The position numbers and the translations under genes are program-made. This document shows positions 13,193-24,898 of a stretch of DNA of 64,000 nt, piece after piece (the stretch's first letter is position 1; every line of letters starts with the position of its first letter). The stretch lies in assembly GCA_000310025.1 (NCBI GenBank), contig FN649742.1, forward strand, positions 218,241 through 282,240. The letters are read 5' to 3'. This stretch comes from Ectocarpus siliculosus. Taxonomy: Eukaryota > Sar > Phaeophyceae > Ectocarpales > Ectocarpaceae. The notes beneath the pieces were generated by a model that searched no databases, was not told the DNA's origin, and worked only from the letters and a program-made list of their open reading frames with translations.

Positions 13193-13284
13193 GCTTCTCT
13201 CGTGTCCCGCGCCAAGCCTTGCTTGCTGGCTACGCTTCTCTCGAGATGCTGACCGACCTCAGCACACAGCTGGACATTCTGTGT

Positions 13285-13428
13285 ACATACAGCAGGAGCT
13301 GCTTTTGTTCTGTTGTTGCAGCTTTCTGCATGGATGGCTCTTTTGTGGTGCGAAAATTAGCATTTATTGTTGTTGTTGATGTGCGGACGAGAGGACGAGA
13401 GTGGTAGGCAAAAGCAGTACGTACCTGC
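13285..13428 (+). repeat. Duplicated segment C, copy 1
   Basis: This segment runs from a GTACATACAGCAG-type start through GGAGCTGCTTTT and ATGGATGGCTCTT to GGTAGGCAAAAGCAGTACGT. A diverged second copy in the same orientation is at about 16585-16745, where small insertions of CAGCAGCTTA-like sequence and indels separate the two. Confidence 0.7.
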
Positions 13429-13439
13429 AAATCTCCGGC

Positions 13440-13528
13440 AACTACCAGCAGTTCTGGGTAGCTGAGACGATTTCAAGACCTCTCACAGTCGTTTGAGCAG
13501 CTATCGCTCGCTGTGGGGCGATAACCAG
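13440..13528 (+). repeat. 89-bp dispersed direct repeat, copy 2
   Basis: This is the second copy of the block at 12896-12984, differing mainly at GAGCAG versus GAGCAT and GCTCGC versus GCTTGC. It directly precedes the long duplicated segment that starts near 13555. Confidence 0.85.
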
Positions 13529-13554
13529 TGATTTTGTGATTTTCTTCCTTAGTC

Positions 13555-14640
13555 TATAGTGACCGTTGTACACATGCGGTGGCTGCTGTTATGCTCGGAA
13601 GATGCTGCAAAGGTCATAAGGTTATCGTCTCTGTCGCTTGGGCTGCACGCCGTGGAGATGCGCATTCCTCATTTTTTCTCTGTGCCGATATCCATGAAGA
13701 AAAGCAACGGCAGCACGGTTGAAGATACAGACAACAGACGGTCCGCCATACCCTTTTTTTTTTCTTCCCTTACATGCATGGATGGGTGGTAAAGCATCGC
13801 AAGCGTGTTGCTGCCTTACTTACCTTTAGTGTGCTGCGTAGTCGTAATTTGAGCGATAAGGGGTAGATGGCAGGACAACAATCTTATTTGCGTAGTGAGG
13901 TTTGACAACTGGTCGTTCGTGGAACGGTGCGCGTCTATCGCGACGGCAAGCGTATTGAGAAAATAGTTCGTCCGTGGTGCTTCTCGTCATCATTTTCTAT
14001 TTCGTTGTCACTTCATACTTCATACCACAAGTGATGAAAGAGAGTCTCCACAGTTAGTTCGGAAACGGCGACTATATTTGGTTTGTTGCGTTTGTTGTTG
14101 CTGAGCACACATCGGATGTCGTCGTTCGTTACAGCCTGCGGTGGGCCACAGGGACGAGAGTGAGTGTCTTCGGTTAGGGTCTCGAGAGTTAATTAATGCC
14201 TTCTCTACGCTTTCTTCTGTTGATCTACGTAGTAGTAGCACCTGTCTCTCCTTTCTCGCCTATTATCGCCGTTGGGGTCCCAACAACATCGAACGTCAAC
14301 CGCAATCGTTTTTCTTCTTGCTGAGTAAGAGGCTATTTGTGTAGTACGTACCCGGCTGCTGTATGTGAGGCGATGGGCGCTGCCTCTTTACTTGAAGCAA
14401 CGGGGGCATGGCCCCTATAATGTTTGCTGCATGCTGTGCTATGTGACAGCTTCCAGCGGTTCAGAGCGGCGACGGTGGTTTTCGTATGCTCTCTTTTGCC
14501 ACCTCCCTGAAGCCTGTCGCGTCTGGCTCACTTGTCTTTGTCGTCCCTTCTTCTTTTTCTTTTTTTTCTTAACATAGTCTATATTTTATTTTTCCGCTTG
14601 CTTTTTGGGGTCCGCCGGTCATCCGCCCACCACCCATTAG
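13555..14640 (+). repeat. Duplicated segment D, copy 1 (~1.1 kb)
   Basis: The segment matches about 15165-16260 in the same order and orientation. Shared landmarks are GGTTATCGTCTCTGT, GGGCTGCACGC, CGTATTG with TAGTTCGTCCGTGGTGCT, GGGACGAGAGTGAGTGTCTT, GGTCCCAACAACATCGAACG, CTGAGTAAGAGGCTA and CCTCCCTGAAGCCTGTCGCG. Substitutions and indels are common, so the duplication is not very young. It ends near a (GTT)n microsatellite at 14654-14679. No open frame is conserved between the copies, which argues for non-coding or decayed mobile DNA. Confidence 0.75.
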
Positions 14641-14653
14641 TTCAGTTTTAAAT

Positions 14654-14679
14654 GTTGTTGTTGTTGTTGTTGTTGTTGT
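14654..14679 (+). repeat. (GTT)n microsatellite
   Basis: About nine uninterrupted TTG/GTT units at the distal end of duplicated segment D copy 1. Confidence 0.9.
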
Positions 14680-15164
14680 CTTCGCATTAAAAACCGTTCA
14701 GATCTCTCTCTACCCAGTACCTTCATATGTGCGTACTGATCCAACACTTGACGCGGTCGATTCCCGTGGTCACAGGCTAACTTACCCTAAAGAGGTACGC
14801 TAAAACAAACTGGCCCCGAAAGGTCCGCAAGTCAATAAAAATCAACGACAGATATTCTTTGGAACGGGGTGTTTACTTGCCATCTCTATGCAAGTTTCAC
14901 AATTAATTTTGAAGCTTTTCTGAAGCTAGTTGAAACAGTAGTGTCATCGTTCGATATCCGTTCGGTGAGGAATCAATCGCAAATCATGACCCGTCCCCGA
15001 GTTGTAGCAGCTTCCGCCTCCTGGGGCCGGCAAGAGTCGGCCTTCACTGCTGTACCTTGTCTGTTTCGCCATGGGAATGGCCGGTTCAAAGCGAAAGAGG
15101 GTCCTGCGTGCTGCGCGCCACCACCTTTTTTTTTTGCGTTTGTTTGTTGTTGTGATTTTCTTCC

Positions 15165-16260
15165 TGAGTGACCGTTGTTGTACACAACATGCGGCTGCTG
15201 CTGTACACATACTTGCGGTTGCTGCAGTATATGCTCGGAATGTGCTGAAAAGAAAGGTCGTAAGGTTATCGTCTCTGTTTGTTTGGGCTGCACGCGTTGC
15301 TCGCGTAGGCGATGCGCGTCTCCTACTTTTTTCCAGTGTCGTTGTCGGCAGCACAGTCAGTTGAAGAGACAAACAACAACAGACGGTCCGCCTTGTTTTG
15401 TTTTGCTGCATGCATGGTTGGTATGCATCGGCACGCGTGTTGCTTCCTTGCCTTGAGTCTGCTGCGTAGTCGTAATTTGAGCGATAGGTAAGCTAGATGG
15501 CAGCACAATCTTAGATACTACGTAGTGAGGTATGATAACCAACAGCTCGTTCGTGCAGCGGTGCGCATCTATGGCGGACGGCAAGCGTATTGCGATAATA
15601 GTTCGTCCGTGGTGCTATGTAGTCGTGCTCTTTTTAGTTCTCACTTCCTACAACAAGATAGTAGTCCACAGCTCGCACACGGCGACTGACTATATTTGTT
15701 TGTTGTTGTGCTTGTTTGCTGTTGCTGAGCCGACATCGGATATCGCCGTTCGATACACAACGTGACATCATGTCTGACAGCCTGCGGCGGGCCAGAGGGA
15801 CGAGAGTGAGTGTCTTCTCGACAGAGTCAATGCCTTCTCTTCTCGAGAGAGTCAATGCCTTCTCTTCTCGAGAGAGTCAATGCCTTGTCTTCTCTCCGCT
15901 CTCTTATTTTTGTCTACCTCTCTTTCTCTCTCTCTCGCCTTTCGCCGGTAGGGTCCCAACAACATCGAACGTCAACCAACCGCAGTCGTTTCGCTTTTTG
16001 CTGAGTAAGAGGCTACCCGTGCATCCGGCTGCTGCATGTGAAGCGATGGGCGTTATGCCAAGCAATGGACTTGGGCCCTACCTAATATTTGCTCCATATG
16101 TAGTGCTATGTGAGAGTTTCCAGCGGTCCGGAGCGAGCGGCGACGGTGCTTTTCTTCTATGCGCTCTTTTGCCTCCTCCCTGAAGCCTGTCGCGTCTGAC
16201 TCGTTTGTTCTCGCTTCTTTCTTTCTTTTGTTTTTCATGCTTTTGTTTTTTGGGGTCCCC
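15165..16260 (+). repeat. Duplicated segment D, copy 2
   Basis: This is the second copy of the segment at 13555-14640, with the same landmark order. It differs by an expanded 25-bp minisatellite (15815-15890) and by several CTGCTGTACAC-type insertions near its start. A poorly matching spacer of about 500 bp separates the copies. Confidence 0.75.
15815..15890 (+). repeat. 25-bp minisatellite, three units
   Basis: Units of the form TCGAGAGAGTCAATGCCTTC plus TCTTC occur three times head to tail; the first has ACAGAG in place of AGAGAG. The paralogous site in segment D copy 1 (about 14179-14206) carries only one related unit, so the expansion arose after the segment duplicated. Confidence 0.8.
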
Positions 16261-16584
16261 CGGTTCCTGTGTGCTCATCGGGCATCTTCTTGGTGTCTAC
16301 CTTGATTGTTACCCGCTGCAAAAATCGAAAGCTTCAGACAGGCAACGCGACGATACTCGTCGAGATGCCATACACAATGAATTCATTGCTAATCTGTCTC
16401 AGACTCTTTTCTATGATGGAGATGGATTCGTTGTGTCATATTAAGAAGAATAAACATAAAAAAACATCCCTGTCGTTACTCTATCGATACCTCACACCCA
16501 CCCCTACTCACGCCGACGCAGACACAGACAGGCAGACTCAGCTCTTTCGCCTGTGCTGTATCTGTTGTTCGTGCGTGCTGAAAA

Positions 16585-16745
16585 ATGGTACATACAGCAG
16601 CAGCTTACAGCAGCAGGAGCTGCTTTTTGCTTGTTTGTACAGCTTTTCCTGCAGGGATGGCTCTTGTTGTGCGGCAAGTTGCATTGTTTGTTGTTGATGC
16701 GGACGAGAGGACGAGAGTGAGTGGTAGGCAAAAGCAGTACGTACC
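16585..16745 (+). repeat. Duplicated segment C, copy 2
   Basis: This is a diverged copy of 13285-13428, recognised by GGAGCTGCTTTT, GGGATGGCTCTTGT, GATGCGGACGAGAGGACGAG and GGTAGGCAAAAGCAGTACGT. Its place to the right of D copy 2, while C copy 1 lies left of D copy 1, shows the region was built by more than one duplication step. Confidence 0.7.
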
Positions 16746-16749
16746 GTGT

Positions 16750-19057
16750 TAAAGGGACAGACAGAGTGCCTACCGTGTGTATGTAGACGTTGCATTTCGT
16801 GATTCCCGAGGATCGGATGTATGTGTTGTTTTTTTATTGCGTACCCGCGTCCATCACGACCATTATTGCGTAGTGTGTCGGCTAATTAAGGTCCTTCCCG
16901 TTCGTGGTGTCAGCACACGCGCAACACGCGACTAAAATAAAAATATAAAGCTTGGGACTAGCAACGCCGACGATATTCGTCGGCTTGCTTTCAACAATCT
17001 ATATATACCCTCCTAAGTCTATCAGGTAGGTACACAGCAAATGCGAAGTAAACCACAGCCGATTTCACTTCGAAAAAGGCCATCTCTTGGCAAGGTGACG
17101 CAACAACTCTAGGCAGCCGTGTTCCCGAAGAACAGCCTGACTGACTGGAAGATATCGCGCCCCACGCACGTGCCGAAAGTTCGAATCCTGCCCGCAGCTC
17201 ACCGACGACATAGAAGCAGCGTCGTTTACGTCGAAGGTGCCGAGGTCTACACAACACCACCCACCACCCACCTCCTCCTTCACGACCACTATTTACCTTC
17301 ATCATCAACCAACGACAAAAATAAGATCATGCGATAAAGACTTGCCTCCGTATGCATCTACCTGCCTTTCCATCCAATTCCCAACAATATTTGGCTTTTT
17401 TTGTGCATCTGGAGCACCACAGCCAATCAAATACTAAAAAATAAAAGTTGTTCTCGCTTTCAGCGGCGATGCCCCATCTCAACGTCTGTCTATCTGGGTC
17501 TGTCGAGTCGCTTGCGACCAACACAAAAAGAGAGCTCAAAAGAGATAAACCAGCCGGCATGCAAAAACTAAGCTATATCTAGACTCCTGTCGTCTACTTT
17601 CCCACCAACCCTCCAAAGCACCCAATTAATTCCTTCGAGAAACTTGGGGGTGTTGTTGACCCTTGGTCCTCTTCCACTTAGATAGGACATCGCATACGAC
17701 CGTTCGAGTGTTGTAGGAGACAGTTAGTTGCTGCCACGCAGACAGGGCATTCGGACTTCCAACGAACCGTCCGTGTGGACATGCACAACTCCTCACAAAA
17801 TCAACAATAAAAATAAACGATCACTCACTCGGGCCAGCGAGATCGTGTAGCCGATGCTGGCCTTGCCTGCGCTCTTAATGAACCACAACAAAATCTACTG
17901 CCTCTTGCACATGGGAACGGGGAAAAACGTGCACGAGGTGGTGAGCGGTGCATTCAAGCGCACGCATGTTCGACGAAATTTTATACCGTATTTGTTTACA
18001 TCAGTTGCCACCTACCTACTGAAAATTAACCCCACGTAGTTAATTATTCCGCCCTCGCTAACGCCAAGATTGGTATACCAAAGGTAGTTCAAACCAGCAA
18101 GATACAACTTGAGACGATCGCCAAGAAATGGTTCTCGGTAACCTCGGCAGCCCTGCCAACCCCCCCCCTCCCTCCTACCCCATCCCCCTCTCACCTACCC
18201 ACTTCAAGGCAAATGAATGACTCCCACTCTCTCCAGTAGGCGTACCACTGTTAGTTCCAAACATATTGTTCTCCTACCCACAAACAAACCTACAGTATTG
18301 TACAAGATCGTACCAATATGTACGCGTCCCTAAAATCAATGACAGAAAAATTCAAGTCTCACCACCGAGAGTACTGTCTTGATCTTTACGGTTACTACGT
18401 AGGACGTTTCGGGGGTACTGGATAGACTAGAGGTCTGAACGAATCTTATGATAGCGTGAAGACAGAACGACAACAACACAACAATGACAAGAACTTACAA
18501 AACCAACATGATTAAAAAATATTTGCCCTCCACGTTTCTCGCCGCCCCCCCCCCTCCTCACCAACCTTGTCTTCTGCTGTCCTACCCCGCCCCTGCCCCC
18601 GCTCCCCATTCGCCATATGCAGCAAACATAACCAACCTTCGGTAAACAACCAACCGTGAACGCATTCCATTTTTAGGTGAAAGGCACACGATCTCGATTT
18701 TCACCAAACGAAGAACAACCCGGCTAACTAGTGCCCTCCTTCTTACTCTCGACATTCCATCATCGAGACTCTTTCCTCTTTATGTTTAGGATCCGATTTT
18801 ACAGAAGTCTTAACGACTTTCCATGCGATGGCGACAACATGACAACATGACACATCATGACAACAACAACTAACAACAACAAATAGCGGCAACAGCAACA
18901 ACAACAGCAACTACAACAGATAGCGTCGACAACAATAACAACAACAACAACATCCCACCTCCAAAAAGACTGATGTAAGTACGTTTCATCTTGCTCCCTC
19001 CACCAAACCTTCTCCCGCTCATATCCCCCACCCCCCTTTCCTGCTCAAAGCCGATTA
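16750..19057. other. Gene-poor region with low-complexity DNA
   Basis: I find no supported gene. Open frames on the minus strand near 16991-17308 have no recognisable motif. CAA/CAG-rich low-complexity DNA occupies 18860-18952, and C-rich tracts lie near 18160-18190 and 18540-18600. The right edge abuts the last exon of the minus-strand unknown gene. Confidence 0.4.
18860..18952 (+). repeat. CAA/CAG-rich low-complexity tract
   Basis: Runs of CAACAACAA are interrupted by TAG, GCAAC and GATAGC. The tract lies about 100 bp beyond the 3' end of the minus-strand unknown gene, probably in or just past its 3' untranslated region. Confidence 0.85.
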
Positions 19058-21996
19058 CTAATTGTCGTAGAGACGAGTGACAACGACCAGTCCCTGGCTG
19101 CCGATCACCATAGACATACTCGCGCTGCAGGAAATGCTGCCGCAAGATACCCGAAGCTTCACGAGCTTCCCACTGTCCGGTTCAGAATCCCCGATGGTGG
19201 TTTTGTTGGCAAGGACTTCATTGAGTGCCTCTGCCAGAATCGGGGCGTCTTCGGGATCCACGATGCTGATGACGACATTGTTTGGACAAGGAGAAAAAAG
19301 GCAAGAAGAGCGGCAAGAGAGGAGGGGGGGTTCAAACGCCCGAGTATGCTGGCACACAACTAACTCTATTTAACACCAGGAGGGCAATAACAGTACCCCC
19401 CCCTTTCTCCCGCCGCCCGAAATCGTATATTCTAAATCGCAACCCATTGCAACTCGTGCATACAACAACAGCAATGTTCATGAAAATTCTCTACGCCGTT
19501 TCGAACACCTCGGAACAGAAGCATGTACCAGACACCAACCACCACACAGCACCTGGCCAGAGGCTTCCCGACTGCATCCTCTGGAGTGAGCTGCATCTGA
19601 TGAAAGTAGTTTTCGCAGACGAAGCTGGGCACAGCAGGAGACGGACGGACGCGGGGCGGTCAAGTTACAAATGGGCAGACAGCTTTCCCACCGACTTTTA
19701 TTTGGTGGTACTGAGTGCGCCCGCTCGACGAAAATAGAGATGATACACCACCCTACAACTGGGCTCGGGAGTTGATAAGCATCTGAACTTCTCTTGGTCA
19801 AAGCGACAATAAGATAGGCTTAAGGTTTTGTCTATGCAGTGTACGGATGGATGTACCGAGTTCTCGCCTCATCTTCTCCGTGACAACGGGGGAGGTGCGG
19901 CGGTGCTAGTACCACTATACCTGCGGATGTCGCTGAAATCCTTGCCAGTCCGACAAACAACTCCTTGGAAAGAGGTGGGTGAAGAACTACGGCTATAACC
20001 TCAATCCTTGTGCACGCGGGAGGATTTCGAATTTCTTGTTGTGTGAGCGCAGATTCTGACGACGTCAAATTAGTGAGGGTTCGACCGCGAAGAAGAGGCT
20101 CTCTTTATTTGCTTCACCGGTAGCCTTGCCAGTTGACATGGATTCTGAACAGGGGGGGGGGTGGGGGTGGGAGGTACTCATGAAAACGCATGCCGTAGTC
20201 ATTAGACCATTGCCGGGAAGGAGGGGGAGGGCGTACTCCTATTTTTTGCATGCCTTACTTAGCGGTTAGACCATTGACCACGCGTCCTCGAGAGGACGGA
20301 GCATTGTTCTCACAGGACCGATCACCGATGGCCAATCACTCCTTCCTTCTTTGCCAAATGTGGCTCAAAAATGTCTTCCTTAGCCTATCTATCCTATCGA
20401 TATCACTTCCTGCCTGTTCAACCCACTTCCTATGCCCCAGTACAGCCACAGTCTTATTATCCTGGCGATTCCATGCCTCAAACATCTTCCTGTATCTTCC
20501 TTGTACTTCTCCCAGCTCAGTCATGTACAATTCCCTCTACTTCATGTACAACGGACATTTCCGCAACTACATGAACCCGGTCTTCGCATTCGGAGCCGCG
20601 TTCACATTTGAACTTGTCGGTTTTATCGTCTACCTTCCTAAATCGTCGTCTACGTTCTCGAAGGACAATGTCCCCGGTCCTGAATTTGATCTTCAGCTTT
20701 GTCCCTGCATCCATTGTTCCATGTACATAAGTACTCCTTGCATCCTATCCTTCGTTCAATATATGCCGTACACATCTACACCCTCTTCATCCTTGGTTTC
20801 TTTGGTTAGATTCTGTTATTCTCTCTCGACGAAAGCAACCGGTATCTTCTCCTTGAACCCGCCTAGACCTCTCGTTCCCAGCGCATCACCTTCGTCAATG
20901 TAGCACTTGTTCCATACGTCATCTACACCCAACCTTTACCCACCCCGTCGGTTGTCTACCCGTGTTCTTGTTTGCCCACTTCGCCTCCCAAGCTATTCTC
21001 GGCAACCTCTCCTCTCCCATACGGCACATTGGGGAGGGGGGGTTCCAAGCCGACGTGGTCGTCAAAAACTCACAGCTCATCGTAAAACTTTCATCATCGG
21101 GGCTTCATCGAACGTCTGCAACAATAGATCATCAACAGATAGATGTGTTACGTTTCTACACGGTGGATAATCAACATCTGTTCACTCAAATCCTTCAACA
21201 GGGCGCCGTGGTTGGCGCTGACAGAGTGGATGCCTACCCATGGGACCCCTGATGATGCGTGTCATGAGCGCACGAGGCCTCACGGTGTTGTTGCCGAACG
21301 AAGGGCCGGAATCCGAAAGAGCAGCTCTAAAAGCTAAGCTAGCTGGCAGCCTATAGTAGTAGTGCTGCTGTAGGCTCACCTGAAGGGGGCGTCCGGTTCA
21401 ACGCGATGGCAAGAGAAGAGGTCAGGGCCTTCCTCCACCAATGCCTTGTAGAGGGAAAGGATCTCGACTTCCTGGCGTTTGTGGAAAATGAACAGTGGCG
21501 CGTACGGCGACGACAGCGTCAGTGCTTTGTAAGAAGCGAAAAGAAAGAGCGATAACAACAACAGTGTACGTACGCAACGTCATGCTGGCGGCAGCGTTGG
21601 TAGACTTGTTGTAGTTGTTATGTTAACCTTCTAATACAAAGTATTCTCTGCTCATTTGCCTTCCAACATCCGTGCTGACTGGTCCAACTGACGCGAACGC
21701 CTCCCGTAGTTACATAGGACGCGTGTATCCGCGCATGCATGGCGAGTACTGGCTGCGGTATATTAGACTATATATCTCGAACGGTAAGTCTTAGTCTTTC
21801 CTTGAATATACTGAATGGTCATCTTTTCAAAAAAATCAAGGGAAGGAACCGGACGAGCCCACCCCTTGTGAAGCAAAAAGGGCGTCGTTGACCTAATGGG
21901 AAAAACCGCCTCTCGCCGACGGCCCGTGAGCGAGTCCCACCACTCACTCCAAATCTCATTCTGATGCATGGCCTCGACAACAGGGTCAGGGCCCAT
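19058..21996 (-). CDS. Unrecognised multi-exon protein
   Basis: No family is recognised, but a chain of minus-strand exons with matching phases supports a real gene. Exons in reading order: 21948-21996 (start MGPDPVVEAMHQNEIW), 21380-21524 (contains FIFHKRQEVEILSLYKAL), 21238-21326, a tentative exon beginning near 20035 (contains RIEVIAVVLHPPLSKELF), 19553-19624 (contains ENYFHQMQLTPEDAVGKPLA), and 19058-19265, ending LVVVTRLYDN and stop. Junctions 1-2, 2-3, 3-4 and 5-6 agree in phase. The donor of exon 4 is unresolved, and another small exon may be missing. The intron between exons 3 and 4 (about 20036-21237) contains a LINE 3' end on the same strand. There is no signal peptide or membrane segment. 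The sequence looks like a globular, mixed alpha/beta protein. Function is not inferred. Confidence 0.55.
20200..20720 (-). mobile_element. LINE-like non-LTR retrotransposon, truncated 3' end (copy 1)
   Basis: Read on the minus strand, the block encodes the C-terminal tail of a LINE ORF2-type polyprotein. It shows RERRRRFRKVDDKTDKF, CERGSECEDRVHVVAE (a CCHC-like segment before the histidine common in such tails), VAVLGHRKWVEQAGSD, and a frame running to NNAPSSRGRVVNGLTAK and stop. A TGA interrupts the frame at WQRRKE*, and other frames are shifted, so the copy is dead. No reverse-transcriptase core remains. A near-identical copy is at 58084-58400 in the same orientation. It sits inside an intron of the minus-strand unknown gene. 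The G-rich flank at 20150-20235 is also shared in character with copy 2. Confidence 0.7.
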
Positions 21997-22674
21997 TGTG
22001 ACGAGATGTGAAGATCTCTGACACGAGTTCAGTGTGGAGCTAGTCCGACCACTGTGTTCCGCTTCGCTTCTTCAGTCTATTTCCTTCCTTATCCTTCCTT
22101 TCTCTCTCAGTCGCTCGCTATCGCTCACTCCCAGGCAACACCAGGGAACACCAGGCAAGACACTGAGCAAGGTGGAACGCTTGCACATTGCTTGCTACTG
22201 CTAGTACCCATTGTATACTGCTACATGCCTAACGTCGGAACAATAATGGTCGGCACTGGTGCGTCAGGTACAAAGGTGCAGATGCGCGGGCCTCGAGGCC
22301 GTCGGTGCAGGCAGCAATGCCCATCTCATCTTTGTGCGCGGAGGCAGACGCCATCAGAAAGGTGGACGGGCACTATGTACACGGCCCTATGCTTGCTAGA
22401 GGGAGCTGTACTGTCTCAGTAACCTGGTTTTGCCATCAAATGAGGAGGGGACAAGGGGTGACGAGCTGACTGGGCTGGTTGACCCTTCGGCGCGAGAATT
22501 TTCAGACCAAGAACCCTAAGTGCAACGAGGGAGAAAGCGAGGAACCGACTGGGAAGGACAGCAACGAGAGCGTGTACGAAGCGGAGCGGGTCGAGTTTGG
22601 TCGTGCTAGGACTGGCCACAGCGACACCGGAGAAGCGGCACCGGAGCAGCGGCACCGGAGCAGCAGCGGAACTA

Positions 22675-22840
22675 CCTAGGTTGCGTCAGCGCTAGGTTGC
22701 TGCACGGACGGTCAGCGCTAGGTTGCTGCACGGTCGAAAAGCTAGGTTGATGTACCGAGTTAACGTTCTAGGTTGCTGGTGTACCGTAGGCTGCTGTGCA
22801 CAGTTAGTGCTAGGTTGCTGCACGGTGAAAGCCTAGGGTG
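22675..22840 (+). repeat. Degenerate ~30-bp tandem repeat (GCTAGGTTGCTGCACGG)
   Basis: Five to six imperfect units share CTAGGTTGCTG, mostly followed by CACGG or GTACCG. They are preceded by two short units of AGCGGCACCGGAGC at about 22634-22665. No coding frame is conserved through the array. Confidence 0.75.
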
Positions 22841-23550
22841 TCACTACTGGAGGTGTGCACAACAGAACCAGAACAATAACGAGAATATTCCGGGAACCTT
22901 TTGGAACCTTAGATTCTCGACAAATGGGCAAGCACTACTGAGAGCGAGCTTTTTTTTGTGTGTAATGACGTCACTGGTTTTGTAGAGAGACGCGGCAGAG
23001 ATGGCGCGGATAACCCGGGTGCCTTAATTGTGTACCTGCATCGTGGAAGACCCCTTCAATGTGGAACGATTCCTAGTCAGTGCCGATGTTTACACTGCTG
23101 TGTCTAACACAGATGATCTGGATAGATTCGGGCGATTGTCAATTGCAATGATGGCTTTGGTTGGTTGTTCTTCTTCATTGTATGTCCACGGGCCCATTCT
23201 GACAGCACTTCAGACAGCAGCTGCATGCCCCGAGCTTGTTGTTGTGCACCATACACCATGGTGTTATTTTGTACAGACAGCACTTCAGACAATTTTGGTG
23301 AAGTGCGGGACAAGGGGGGTGATGCCGCCTGCTGTAGTCGAATTGTAGTGTGTGGGCGTGTAGTTCAGTTGTGAGCACGCAAACGTGCTGCAGGGATTGT
23401 AGGTGTACCTCCTCGGGCTTGTGTACCCTTTTCTTGCTAATAGTGTGCGTGTTCTTTAGATCTTCTGATGGCTTTAGCATTTTTGTGACCACGGGCCGAG
23501 TCTTTGCTAGATTTTGGGATTAGCAACTGACACGAGTTTAATGTGAAGAA

Positions 23551-23581
<31 letters not shown>
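23551..23581 (+). repeat. (AAC)n microsatellite
   Basis: About ten uninterrupted CAA units in DNA with no gene identified nearby. Confidence 0.9.
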
Positions 23582-24898
23582 TAGGAACCTGGGCAGGTGG
23601 TCAGGATATTCCTGAAAGATATACCCGCCCAGATGGTATCTTAGTCCAAGGGTCCAAATACCATAACACCATGCACAGCACGAACATCAACTTGTGCGAA
23701 CTCTTAAGAAAATTAGATAGATGTGTGTGTGAATGCCACCTCAGACTGTAGTAGATGGTGACGTCAGATGACCTGTCGGAGATCTACCTTCGGGGTGTTG
23801 CCACAGATAGAGTCAGTGTCGGGTGGATGCTGAACCTTGCTTCAACACAAGGAAGGTCGCTCCCCCCCTGGTTCACAACACAACTATCCGTACTCGTCAG
23901 CCTCTCTATCAGAGGTTGAACCGGTGTGTATCCACACCACACATCCCAACGGGAACTTGCTCACACGCGAACCTGGAGACAACAGTCTCATATGTGTGTG
24001 TGTAAGTTTTTTGCTTTTTCGCGACTACCCCCCCCACATCACGTTTCTTTGTCTGCAAGTTTTAATGTTACACAGCTACATTGTTTACACCCACATCTAT
24101 TTTTCGTCCACCCAACACTGCTGTCCCAGGTATTGTGTAATTATTATTGTCAGAGATCAATCTTTGGTCTGACAACTATATATATCTTATCGGATCGCCA
24201 TGCCGCAACTGCCGAGATGGTCCCTTGGGCCGAAAGAAAAACACGCCGCTCCATAGTACCCCCTCCACATCTATCTATCTATACAAGCAAGTGTCGGGGG
24301 AATAATGTACTTGGAAGTTCGTTTGATCGTTTGGATTGATTGCTGGTCTAAAGCATGCTGAGATTGACTTTCTTTTACGTCGGATTAGAACATGAAATAA
24401 ATGTGTTGCGTTGGATTCATTCCTCGGTGATTCTCTTTGCGTTCATCGTTGCCCCACTCCCGGCGCTTCCTGAAAACCGTATGGTAAGAACTATGCTAGT
24501 TGCATTCTACTTACAAAGAGATCCCAGAGTAAGTCATCTGCAGTGCGTGAATTATCGGTTGGCTGGCGGCATGTATTTTCTCTTCTGATTTTCGTTGTCT
24601 CTTTTGCCATGTATGCGTTCCGCGGTGCAGGTACGTAGCATTATTCGGTTCACAGTTAGAAGTAGGTTGTGAGGTTTTTCGTCTGGCATTCTTGCATCAG
24701 CCAGTAGATTGGAATGGAAAGAAGAGATGGCACGACGGGCGCGGTCGTGCATATGCATCTATCTATCTATCTATTCAGTCACCATCATCATCAGAGCCTA
24801 GTTTGACCACCAACATTTCTTCTTTGTGGAAGTAAGTGCGGAAATGTTCATAAAAAAATGTCTCCACATTCCAAGAAAAAAAAAGAGATTGATAGACC

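Noticed and set aside
17175-17215. T-loop-like GTTCGAATCC near a minus-strand open frame
   Set aside because: The flanking bases do not pair as a T-stem on either strand and no D-arm or acceptor stem is present at the right distance.
21766-21947. Continuation of the first exon of the unknown gene to 21763
   Set aside because: The donor GTGAGT at 21947 joins in phase to the next exon. The longer reading gives an implausible tail and loses the downstream chain.
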